Of a DNA stretch of 64,000 nucleotides, positions 53,073 to 62,100 are shown in pieces. The position numbers and the translations under genes are program-made. Position 1 is the first letter of the stretch. Every line of letters begins with the position of its first letter. Under the pieces are notes generated by a model, which worked only from the letters and a program-made list of their open reading frames with translations, was not told the origin of the DNA and did no database searches. Source of the DNA: an uncultured Eubacteriales bacterium (GTDB taxonomy: Bacteria > Bacillota > Clostridia > Oscillospirales > CAG-382); assembly GCA_934446675.1 (NCBI GenBank), contig CAKSEL010000005.1, positions 77,399 to 141,398 on the forward strand, written 5' to 3'.

Positions 53073-55082
53073 TTATTCTGCCGGAGGAAGATCATCGGGC
53101 AGATCTGCATCGGTCTGTGCGCCGTCTGCATTTTCGCCGTCGGCGGTATTTTCTCCGTCCGTACCGGTCTGTTCTGATGACGCAGTATCTTCCGGTTTCT
53201 CGATTTCTTCAAGTACAAGTCCGTAGTAATCATTATAATGAAGAATATCGTCTGACAGTGTAAAGTTTGCCGAAGTAAGTGCTGCCTGGGCTTTCTGTGC
53301 CGAAACAACCTTGCCGAATATTCCGCCGAGGTTTGTGGTATCGACATATACGCAACCGAGTGCTACAAGCTCTCTCTTTGCGTACAGCACGGCGGTGTCA
53401 ATATCCATGCTGCCGTCGTCAATAGCCTGCTTTGCGGCTTTGCATATTGTCTTTACAGCTTCGTATGTGGATTTTTCTTCGATATCGTCAAATGTGGGAT
53501 AGAAACCGAGGAACGCGCTGGGCGCAGTCTGGATATTGCCCTTTCTTGCGTTTTCGATGTAATCCTCCTGTCCCGCAAGAGGATACTTAATGTAGGTATT
53601 TCCGGTATAGAGCGTATTCATGGTATACTTATCGTTAAGCATTGTTACGCTGCCCTTTTCGGTATCGTAGTAATAATTCTCGCCCGAAATACCGTACTGA
53701 AGAAGATTTGCAAGCTCTGCGTTCGTATTGAACAGTGTGATTACTTCCATAGCTCTGTCCTTATTTGTGGAAAGAGAGCTTATAACCATTGCAGACTTGA
53801 ACGCCTCGTCGCCGCTTACTCTGTTTACATCGTAGAGATATGCTTCGTAGTTTGTTCCGTTTTCGCTCCACTCATGTTCGAGAAGCTCGGGAGAATGGAC
53901 TATTTCAACAGCATACTTTGCGTTTTCGGACGCGGTTCCCTCTCTCGGGAAGTAGCCGTTTCTTCTGTAACTGTCGATAGCCTTTATGTTATTGACGTAC
54001 TTTGTTTCCATGAACGTCGGGAGAACGCTGTCTCCGAGAACATTGAGCTGTCTGCCGATTGCAAGGAAAGAATCTTCATAAACTTCGGCTCCGGAAATGT
54101 CGCACGGACCTGATACGGGCCATACGCCGGGCTCATTGTTCTTGATAAGGCTCAGATAATCTCCGAGGTTTGCGTATGTGGTAAGGTCGGAAACGCTGTA
54201 ACCGTACTTGTTGAGAAGGTCTTTATTGAATACAAAATATGTAAAGTCGCTGTCAAGCGCATAGTTTGTAGGTATGCCGTAGGTATTCTTTCCTACGCGC
54301 GCCGCCGAAAGGAAGGTCGGATAAATATACTTTTTAAGCTTGCTCGAATCGTAGTTGAGATATTCGTCCATGGGAGCAAGGTCGCCGTTAGATGCAAGCT
54401 CGCCGTACTTCTGATAATCGTTGACTACAAATATATCGAGCTGAGGATTTGCAAGGTCTATATCGTCCGCGTCAAAGATAAAGTCGATAAGTTCATTGAA
54501 GGTCATATCCGCAGTGCCTTTTACCGCACCGTCGCTTTCAAGGACTTCTTCCTCTGCCGGCTGTGTTTCATCGCCGGTACCGTCTGCGGGGCTTGCGGTA
54601 TTATCGGTCTGAGTCTGATCAGCGTTCTCGCCGTCGGTTCCGTTTATGAGATCCGAAAAATCGTCCTTTGTAAGCGGTTTTTCCTCTGCGGCTGTGCTGT
54701 TCTGCGTTTCATCTGCCGCAGCGGTTTCGTCCGCAGGAGTTTCTTCTGCGAGCACTTCGCCGTATTCGCGGTAATGCTTTACATTTTTCTGAACACTCTC
54801 GAGCGTATCCCAGTATTCATCTTCCGTAAGATAGTTTATCTTAAGCATGGTTTTGTACTGCGGAAGAAGTATATGGTTAATATCCATCTGTACTTCGCGC
54901 GCGTTATCAAGGTCAGTCTTTTCGTCCGTGATAACGTACATATTCAGCGTAACTATCTTTCTTGTGCTTGTGGTGTTTGCGGAGTTCTCTTCGCTGTTGC
55001 CGCCCGAACAACCCGACATCAATACTGCGGAAGCTGTAATAACGGCTGCAAGCAGACCTGCGAACAATCTCTTGACTTTCAT
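53073..55082 (-). CDS. Extracellular solute-binding lipoprotein, ABC sugar type
   Basis: 669 residues from the ATG at 55082, behind GGGAGG; the longer frame adds 40 residues over the promoter and is rejected. The signal peptide ends in a lipobox (LMSGCSGG). The body resembles large family-1 binding proteins of gut Firmicutes (QTVF-free region with FLSAARVGKNTYGIPTNYAL and ITLFNTNAELANLLQYGI). A ~110-residue acidic low-complexity insertion (about 85-200) and an acidic Gly/Asp tail are unusual. No permease or ATPase genes lie beside it, so it must share a transporter encoded elsewhere. Confidence 0.82.
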   Translation of the reverse strand: MKVKRLFAGLLAAVITASAVLMSGCSGGNSEENSANTTSTRKIVTLNMYVITDEKTDLDNAREVQMDINHILLPQYKTMLKINYLTEDEYWDTLESVQKNVKHYREYGEVLAEETPADETAAADETQNSTAAEEKPLTKDDFSDLINGTDGENADQTQTDNTASPADGTGDETQPAEEEVLESDGAVKGTADMTFNELIDFIFDADDIDLANPQLDIFVVNDYQKYGELASNGDLAPMDEYLNYDSSKLKKYIYPTFLSAARVGKNTYGIPTNYALDSDFTYFVFNKDLLNKYGYSVSDLTTYANLGDYLSLIKNNEPGVWPVSGPCDISGAEVYEDSFLAIGRQLNVLGDSVLPTFMETKYVNNIKAIDSYRRNGYFPREGTASENAKYAVEIVHSPELLEHEWSENGTNYEAYLYDVNRVSGDEAFKSAMVISSLSTNKDRAMEVITLFNTNAELANLLQYGISGENYYYDTEKGSVTMLNDKYTMNTLYTGNTYIKYPLAGQEDYIENARKGNIQTAPSAFLGFYPTFDDIEEKSTYEAVKTICKAAKQAIDDGSMDIDTAVLYAKRELVALGCVYVDTTNLGGIFGKVVSAQKAQAALTSANFTLSDDILHYNDYYGLVLEEIEKPEDTASSEQTGTDGENTADGENADGAQTDADLPDDLPPAE

Positions 55083-55124
55083 GCTGTGCGGTTCCTCCCG
55101 AAAGTTATGAATTATGCGTATATG

Positions 55125-55202
55125 TCCGGGAAATTCCGTATCTGCGGAAAAACCCGGATAACTATTCCATATAATTGTACACCAATCACCAAATAATGTC
55201 AA
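55125..55202 (-). promoter_or_regulatory. Promoter and nested hairpin leader of the binding-protein gene
   Basis: TTGACA (55197-55202), 17 bases, TACAAT (55174-55179). The leader holds a symmetric nested hairpin, TCCGGG-tttt-TCCG-cagata-CGGA-attt-CCCGGA (55125-55158). Confidence 0.8.
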
Positions 55203-55303
55203 GTGCGAAATTATTTTTAGTCACATTACACATCATACGGTTAAAATAATGTACGTTTTGCACATAATTTAATGCGCTTGATTAATGAAAAATTCAAAAA
55301 ATA

Positions 55304-56539
55304 TTAAAATTCAAAATGAACCGGCAGTCCGTCCTCATAAATTACGGGATTTTCGCCGTAAATGAGCGGCAGCATATAGTCGATACACTTCTGATTTACG
55401 CCCTTGCCGTCGTCCGAAAGATAGGACGAGGGTATTTTCTTTATTTTATTTGCCGTCTGAATAACGTCCTCGGCGAAAAATTCGACTTTATACTTATCCG
55501 ACGCCTTTACGCGGCGTATCGACATCATCTTTCCCGTCTCTCCGTTAAGCGCGTGGCGCACTGCGGCGCTGCCTATACGCTTTGACTCGTCAATATCCGT
55601 TTTTGACGCGATATGCGACGCGCATCTCTGGGTTATATTGAGTTCTACCGAACGGCACTTACAGCCTATTCTGACTTTTACAAGTTCTTCAAGATATTTG
55701 CCGACGCCCGAAAGCGCGCTGTGTCCGAATCCGTCGGTAAATGCCTTTTCGGCTTTCTGTGCTACGTAAGTTCCGTCCGCAGTTCTGATACCTTCCGAAA
55801 CGGCTATGACAACATACGGCTTTTCGCCGTTTTCAAGCAGCAAATTTACGTCGCCGATAAATTTATCCTCGTCAAAATCAGCCTCCGGGACATAAATGAG
55901 ATCGGGTCCCGTTCCGCAGACATATCCCGTAATGGCGCTTGCCGCTGTAAGCCAGCCTGCGTCCCTGCCCATTATCTCGACTATCGTTACGGATTTTACA
56001 AGGTACACCGAGCAGTCGCGTATCAGCTCCTGCATTGTTGCGGCGACAAATTTTGCCGCAGAACCGAAGCCGGGAGTATGATCGGTGAGCACAAGGTCGT
56101 TATCTATGGTTTTTGGAATACCTATAAGCTTTACGTCAAAGGTTCCGGGGTGTTCTTGTGCGTACTTTGCGAGCTTTGCGACGGTATCCATGCTGTCGTT
56201 TCCGCCGATATAGAAAAAGTATCTGATATTATACTTTTCAAACAGCGAATATATTTTTTCGGGTTCTTCCTCGCCGAGTTTTTTTCTGCATGAGCCGAGA
56301 GCCGCCGCCGGAGTTGACGCGAGAAGTTCAAGTTCGCTTTCAATTTCCGCAAAATATTCGGTAAGGTCTATCATGCTTTCGTTCATAAATCCGGCAATGC
56401 CGTTTTTCATACCGTAAAGCGTTCCTATTTTATCCTTTTCCTCAAGGCACATTTTAATAACCCCGGCAAGAGTCGCGTTTATAGCCGCTGTAGGCCCTCC
56501 GGACTGTCCGACAACTGCGTTTGCAATGTTATTGCTCAT
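55304..56539 (-). CDS. 6-phosphofructokinase, likely pyrophosphate-dependent
   Basis: 411 residues. It starts NAVVGQSGGPTAAINATLAG and carries GGNDSMDT where ATP enzymes read GGDGS; Asp in the second position is the mark of PPi-dependent enzymes. PKTIDND, TPGFGSAAKF and MGRDAGWL follow. Length is longer than ATP-PfkA (~320). It phosphorylates fructose-6-phosphate with PPi, reversibly. Located 58 bp after an mreD-like gene and after prsA, which is not a standard glycolytic neighbourhood. Confidence 0.88.
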   Translation of the reverse strand: MSNNIANAVVGQSGGPTAAINATLAGVIKMCLEEKDKIGTLYGMKNGIAGFMNESMIDLTEYFAEIESELELLASTPAAALGSCRKKLGEEEPEKIYSLFEKYNIRYFFYIGGNDSMDTVAKLAKYAQEHPGTFDVKLIGIPKTIDNDLVLTDHTPGFGSAAKFVAATMQELIRDCSVYLVKSVTIVEIMGRDAGWLTAASAITGYVCGTGPDLIYVPEADFDEDKFIGDVNLLLENGEKPYVVIAVSEGIRTADGTYVAQKAEKAFTDGFGHSALSGVGKYLEELVKVRIGCKCRSVELNITQRCASHIASKTDIDESKRIGSAAVRHALNGETGKMMSIRRVKASDKYKVEFFAEDVIQTANKIKKIPSSYLSDDGKGVNQKCIDYMLPLIYGENPVIYEDGLPVHFEF

Positions 56540-56597
56540 GAATTTTTATAAGCTCCTTTCGCTCATACGAACGCGGCACAAACAAGTGCTTCGCGGT

Positions 56598-57113
56598 TTA
56601 ATAATTATTTTCAAGCCTGAATGCCTTTGTCAAAAGCGCAGATATATAATACGTTACGATAACACAGGCAAGATTTACGAAAAATTCGGGCAGCGTCTTT
56701 TTGCGGATTATATCCGAAACGCCCGTGCCGCCGTAGACCGACAGCGTATACATAACGCCGGTTATGCTTCTTACAAAAAGCATAGGCAGAGAGCAGACCG
56801 CGCAGACCGCGGCGCTGCGGCGCGAAAAGCCTCCGGCAAATTTCGGCATAAGATATGCGCAAAGCAGAAACAGCACCGGCGAAAAATTCTGTGCCGGAGT
56901 TACGGATATATCCGTAAGAAACCCGAACACAAGCGCGCACACCGCACTGAATTTATTATCGCAGAAAAGCGGGCAAACGCAGGCAAGCGCAAGCAATATA
57001 TCCGGCTTTATGCTTACATCCGCCGGAAGTCTTACCGCCGAGAACAGGAAAAATATTACGTACAGCACAGCAAAAAGCACCGACGTTTTTTGTTTTTTAT
57101 CGTTTTTCAGCAT
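56598..57113 (-). CDS. MreD-like membrane protein
   Basis: 171 residues with about five or six membrane segments and few conserved residues (VRLPADVSIKPDILLALACV, then CALVFGFLTDIS). The pattern, with PDILL in the second segment and GxxxD in the third, fits MreD, the rod-shape-determining partner of MreC. No mreB or mreC is nearby, so the call is tentative. It lies 17 bp downstream of prsA. Confidence 0.6.
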   Translation of the reverse strand: MLKNDKKQKTSVLFAVLYVIFFLFSAVRLPADVSIKPDILLALACVCPLFCDNKFSAVCALVFGFLTDISVTPAQNFSPVLFLLCAYLMPKFAGGFSRRSAAVCAVCSLPMLFVRSITGVMYTLSVYGGTGVSDIIRKKTLPEFFVNLACVIVTYYISALLTKAFRLENNY

Positions 57114-57130
57114 ACTGCAATCCGCTCCGG

Positions 57131-58198
57131 TCAGTCAAGCGCAAATTCGGGTATCAGCATAGGATCATACGAATCCATTGCCGTCCTGTTTACGGCTGCG
57201 TTATCGGTATATTCGCCTATTCTTGCCGCAAAATCCTCGGAGCACAGTGCGTCGGTTATATTCTGAAGCACGCTGTCATATGCGTTATATAGATTTTCGT
57301 CCATAGGCAGTTTTCTGATTATATGAATACCCGTACCGGGCGTTTCGACCATTGTAATATCTCCGACGGACATTGTCATGACTGCCGAGGTAAACTCTGT
57401 CGGGAAAGTTGAGTCGTTTGTGACGAAAAATCCCTTCGGATAATAGTTTTGCGCAAACGAATCCTCATTATACTGCGCTTTGAGCGTATCGAAATCCTCA
57501 CCGGCGTTCTTTATGCGGTCATACACGTTCTTTGCGACCTCGCGCTTGGTCTGAGCAAGAGTTTCGGAGTCGGTATCGGTCTGTCCCGACGCGTCGGTAT
57601 TGAAGAAGATATGGTCGGCAATCGAATAATTATCCTTAAAATACTGTTTTTTATCTTCCTCCGACACGGGAAATCTGCCGTTTTCGCCGTAAAAGCAGTC
57701 ATAGAGGTTATTCTGTTTCATCATAAGCTCATAGTAGCGCGAAAGCGTATTTTTATCAGCGCCGAACTGAGAAAGCTTTGTATTAAGCGCGGTTTCCGAG
57801 CCGTACCGTGAAACGAGATTTGCGATCTGAGAGCTTACGGAATCCTTTTGCTCATCGGAAAGTTTAAGTTTATAGACATTATCATGGAGATATTCGATTA
57901 CAAGCAGTTTTTTTGCGGATTCTTCGGATTCCGTCATGAGAAGGTCGCAGAGCGTTGTGCCGTTCTGATCGTCAATGACCTGTTCCCAGCTGTTTTCATA
58001 AGCCGCGGCAACCGTCGTATACACGCTTTTCTGAAGGGATATCCAGAAATACATAAAGCTTGAATCAAGGCTGCACACGGTCTTGGTGCCTGATTTATAG
58101 GACAGAACCGCGCTATCGTCGTCTTTTGAGCAGGAACACGCGCAGATCAGCATGGCTGCGCAAAGAAATACGCTGATTAATTTTTTCAAGTTTTTCAC
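57131..58198 (-). CDS. PrsA/SurA-like peptidyl-prolyl isomerase lipoprotein
   Basis: 355 residues starting at GTG. The signal peptide has a lipobox (LICACSCS), giving an extracellular foldase anchor. A SurA N-terminal-like helical part (about 90-190, SQIANLVSRYGSETALNTKL) is followed by a rotamase domain (AKNVYDRIKNAGEDFDTLKA, GFFVTNDSTFPTEF, then GTGIHIIRKL), partly degenerate. It would help fold exported proteins. First gene of a prsA-mreD-pfk run; phased A-tracts lie just upstream. Confidence 0.78.
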   Translation of the reverse strand: MKNLKKLISVFLCAAMLICACSCSKDDDSAVLSYKSGTKTVCSLDSSFMYFWISLQKSVYTTVAAAYENSWEQVIDDQNGTTLCDLLMTESEESAKKLLVIEYLHDNVYKLKLSDEQKDSVSSQIANLVSRYGSETALNTKLSQFGADKNTLSRYYELMMKQNNLYDCFYGENGRFPVSEEDKKQYFKDNYSIADHIFFNTDASGQTDTDSETLAQTKREVAKNVYDRIKNAGEDFDTLKAQYNEDSFAQNYYPKGFFVTNDSTFPTEFTSAVMTMSVGDITMVETPGTGIHIIRKLPMDENLYNAYDSVLQNITDALCSEDFAARIGEYTDNAAVNRTAMDSYDPMLIPEFALD

Positions 58199-58202
58199 CT
58201 GG

Positions 58203-58258
58203 CTTCTTTTTTAGGAATTTTTTAGGTACTTTTTAGGTATTTTTTAGTTGATTATTTT
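58203..58258 (-). repeat. Phased TTTTTTAGG repeat upstream of prsA
   Basis: On the plus strand TTTTTTAGGNA-type units recur four to five times with an 11-12 bp period between the prsA start and repeat copy E. On the prsA strand this gives CCTAAAAA blocks in helical phase, expected to bend DNA. One matching unit also lies upstream of addA (about 9219-9233). Confidence 0.7.
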
Positions 58259-58665
58259 AGGCGGAAAAGAATAATTCACTGCCATGTGCAACTCTATTCT
58301 CCGACTTTTCGGAATCGAAAAAGTCGCGCTCTAAAGAGTGTAAACAAAAGATTTTCGCGGCTCAGACGCCGCCGCGAAAGCGTGGCTACGGGAGGATTTC
58401 ACTCTAAAGAGCGTAAATGCCCTAAACATGGACTTTCGCACCTCAATTATTTTTACAAATGCGACCGCCTTGCTACTACGGTACGTCCATGTATCTTTTG
58501 GCAAAATCGCCGCGCGACAGGCGCGCGGATATGGGGTTCTGTACGAAGTTAAACTATTTTTGGCAAAAGTGTTATTTTTAATATACTCAAACAGTCAACA
58601 GGACTTACTTTTCTGCCCAGCTCGCTGTCGCGAGATGACCACGGCTGAATTTTACTTTTATGTTT
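58245..58665 (+). repeat. Dispersed modular stem-loop repeat, copy E
   Basis: About 420 bp. It has the opening block, the CGACTTTTCG/CGAAAAAGTCG hairpin, CTCTAAAGAG, TTTCGCGGC/GCCGCGAAA, a variant middle shared with copy B (CCGCCTTGCTACTA, GGTACGTCC), the CCGCGCG/CGCGCGG hairpin (58510-58528), the GTCAACAGGAC block and CTCGC/GCGAG (58621-58634). It faces copy F. Confidence 0.8.
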
Positions 58666-58784
58666 AGTGGGATAAACGTGCAAGTTTGCTCTAAAACGTA
58701 CCAAAATTTACTACACCACACAAAACTGTATTTAAAAAGACGTGACATGGCACAATCATTTACATTATGTCAACCAAACCATTG

Positions 58785-59085
58785 TTAAGAAACCAGCCCC
58801 ATCGAGCAGTGCGGAGCATCTGCGAGCAATTTCGCAACAAAGCCTCGTGGACAGTGCTAAACGAGGATTTTTGAGATTACGGAGGCGTACTTTGTTGTGG
58901 TAAGCGAAATCCTCCACGTAGCCACGCTTTCGCGGCGGCGTTTGAGCCGCGAACGGCTTTTGTTTACGCTCTTTAGAGCGCAACTTTTTCGCCGTCGAAA
59001 AGTTGGAGAATAGAGTCGCACTTTGAAGAGAATTCCCCGTTTCAGCCCAAAACAGGCAAAAACCGCCGACTGCAAGTCCCTAAAT
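58785..59085 (-). repeat. Dispersed modular stem-loop repeat, copy F
   Basis: About 300 bp in reverse orientation, ending near the mfd stop. On the minus strand it holds the opening block, CAACTTTTCG/CGAAAAAGTTG (58981-59005; the C/D/E form has CGAC..GTCG), CGCTCT/AGAGCG, the CGCCGCCGCGAAAGCGTGG block, and the alternative GCTCGCAGATGCTCCGCACT module of copy C. The 3' modules are missing. Confidence 0.75.
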
Positions 59086-59106
59086 CTTCCCATTTAATTA
59101 TACCAT

Positions 59107-62100
59107 TTAAGCGGTTGCGCTTTGTGAATAAATCTTAAATATTTCACCGAGCAGCGGAGCAATATCCTCGCCCGACTTTATTTTGATATTGAAACACGGT
59201 TCTTTACCCATGGAATACAACATTCTTCCGGCAAATTTTGATGCGAGATTCATGACGGTTTCCTTATCGGGCGCGTCTTTTGGATAAACCGCGAGTTTTC
59301 CGTCCTTCTGCTCAAGCTTTACTATGCCGAGTTTCTGACACTTCGCCTTAATAAGCGCAATGTTTATGAGATTCTGCGTTTCTTTCGGAATATTTCCGTA
59401 TCTGTCGAGCATTTCGTCGCGCACATCGTCTGCCTCTTCGTCGGTCTTTATGTCGGCAATGCGCTTATACATCTCTATTCTTCCTGCCGGGCGCTTGATA
59501 TACTTTTCGGGAATATATGCGCTGATTTTGAGATCCACGGCACATTCGGCAGACGTCTTTTCGCCCTCTCCCTTTTCTTCAAGCACCGCCTGTTCGAGAA
59601 GCTTTACGAACAGATCGTATCCGACAGCCTCCATATGTCCCGACTGTTCCGCACCGAGAAGATTTCCGGCGCCTCTTATTTCAAGGTCGCGCATTGCAAT
59701 CTTAAAGCCAGAGCCGAACTCCGTAAATTCCTTTATCGCTGCAAGGCGTTTCTGTGCGATTTCCGACAGCACGTTTTCCTTTCTCCACGTAAAATACGCA
59801 TACGCACGTCTGCTTGAACGCCCGACGCGTCCTCTTATCTGATGCAGCTGCGAAAGCCCCATTTTATCCGCGTCCTCTATTATAAGCGTGTTTGCGTTAG
59901 GCACGTCAACGCCGGTTTCGATTATGGTCGTGCAAACCAGAACGTCGGTCTTGCCGTCTACGACGTCTTTCCACGCTTCGGACAGCTCCTCCTTTGACAT
60001 TTTGCCGTGAGCCACCGCGATGGACGCGTCCGGAACTATCTCACGTATCTTTGCCGCGGTTTCGTTTATATCCTCAACGCGGTTATGAATGTAGAACACC
60101 TGTCCCGCACGGCGAAGCTCCTTTTTTATCGCCTCTCCGAGTATAAACATATCATGCTCCAGAACGTAAGTCTGAACGGGGTGCCTGTTTACGGGAGCCT
60201 CCTCAAGCACCGACATATCGCGTATACCCACAAGCGCCATATTAAAGGTTCGCGGAATCGGCGTTGCGGTAAGCGTGAGCACGTCTACCTGACGCGACAT
60301 TTCCTTTAGACGTTCTTTATGCGCAACGCCGAATCTCTGTTCCTCGTCCACAATAAGCAGTCCGAGATCCTTGAATTCAACATTCTTTGCAAGCAGCTTA
60401 TGCGTGCCAACAACGATGTCAACGCTGCCGTCTTTAAGTCCGGTAAGCACTTCTTTTGCCTTTTTGGCGCTTACGTATCTCGAAAGCATTTCCACTCTTA
60501 CGGGAAAACCGTGCATACGCGAAAGCGCCGTTCTGAAATGCTGCCAGCACAGCACCGTCGTCGGCACGAGAATCGCCGCCTGTTTTCCGTCGGCAACGCA
60601 CTTGAACGCGGCTCTGAGCGCAACCTCGGTCTTGCCGAAGCCGACGTCTCCGCAAAGCAGTCTGTCCATGGGACATGGCTTTTCCATATCGCGTTTTATC
60701 TCGCGTATGGACTCAAGCTGACCGTCGGTTTCCTCATATTCAAACCTGTCCTCAAAATCCTTCTGCCATTCTTCGTCGGGAGAAAAGGCATAGCCGGGTC
60801 TGCGCGTTCGTTCGGCATACAGCGCGATAAGCTTTTTCGCCATATCCTTTGCCGCTTTTTTGACGCGCGTCTTTGTCTTTGTCCAGTCGGACGAGCCAAG
60901 CTTTGAAAGGCGGACGTTTTCTGTTTTTCCCGAAAATTTCGACACCTTGTCAAGCTGATCGCAGGGAATGTAAAGGCTGTCCTTTCCGGCATACTTTATC
61001 GTGATATAATCTCGCGTAACTCCGGCTGCGGTAAGAGTCTTTATTCCGTCGTAAATGCCTATGCCGTGCGTATCGTGAACCACTATATCGCCGACGGTAA
61101 GTTCGGCGTACGACTTAATATGATTTTTGGCGCTTTTTTTATTCTTTGCGGTTCTGACGGAGCCTTTTCTGATGCCGCCGTGCGAGACGTCGTGCATATT
61201 GTCGGACAGCAGCACGAAATTTGCTTTCGGGCATTCAAAGCCGTATATCTCGCCGCCGTTTTCGGCTTTATGCGAAATATATGCAATTCCGGGTTTCATA
61301 TCCGAAAGAGCCGTGCTTTCACCCAAAAGCGACGCTTTCAGTCCGCGGTCGGATACAAGCGTATACAGCTCCTTTGCGCTCAGTTCGCTGCGCACCGCTA
61401 TAAGTATGCAAAAACCCGAGCGCGAATAGTCCTCTATATCCTCGCACAGAACGTCGAGATTTTCAACCGACATCAACGTATGCTTTGACGAAAGCTCAAA
61501 CAGTCCCGAAAGCTTTATATCGGGCGTCGAGGTAAACTCGTCCGTCAGCACCGACGGGCGCGAAAGCAGGCGGATTTTAAGTTCTTCGTTATCAAGGCAG
61601 TACCTCGCGTCCGAAATATCCGCCTCTCCCGCCTGTGCAAGGTCAACGAGATCTTCGGACAGTATTTTGTTGTACGCGCGCAGTCTTTCGCGCACTCTCG
61701 GATAGTCGTATACAAACACGCTTCCGCCGGCATAGTCGAAAAGACAGCTGTATTTTTCGTATATCAGCGAAAGATACTTGTCAATATTCGGCAGATTTCC
61801 GTTTTCAAGATCAAGCTTTTCTTTCTGCAGCTTTTCGGTACACGCGGTGTTTTTCTTTTTGACGCTCTTTGATATAAGTTCATCAATGCGCGAGAGTATG
61901 CGGTTCTTTGCACTCTCATCTGCCGTGACCTCGCGTATCTGCGTTACGGTAAAGGAGCTTACGTTTTCGGTGCGCCTTTGCGTGATTATATCAAAGAAAC
62001 CTGCGGCGTCTATTTCGTCTCCGAAAAACTCGGTTCTTATCGGAAAGTCGTAATCCGGCACGAAAATATCCAGTATATCTCCTCTTGCCGAATACTGCCC

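Noticed and set aside
54774..55202. Longer start for the binding lipoprotein at 55202
   Set aside because: It would place the promoter inside the gene and bury the lipoprotein signal peptide 40 residues in; the ATG at 55082 has a good ribosome site.
58203..58258. CRISPR-like short repeats
   Set aside because: Units are 11-12 bp with no spacers of constant length and no cas genes; they are phased A-tracts.
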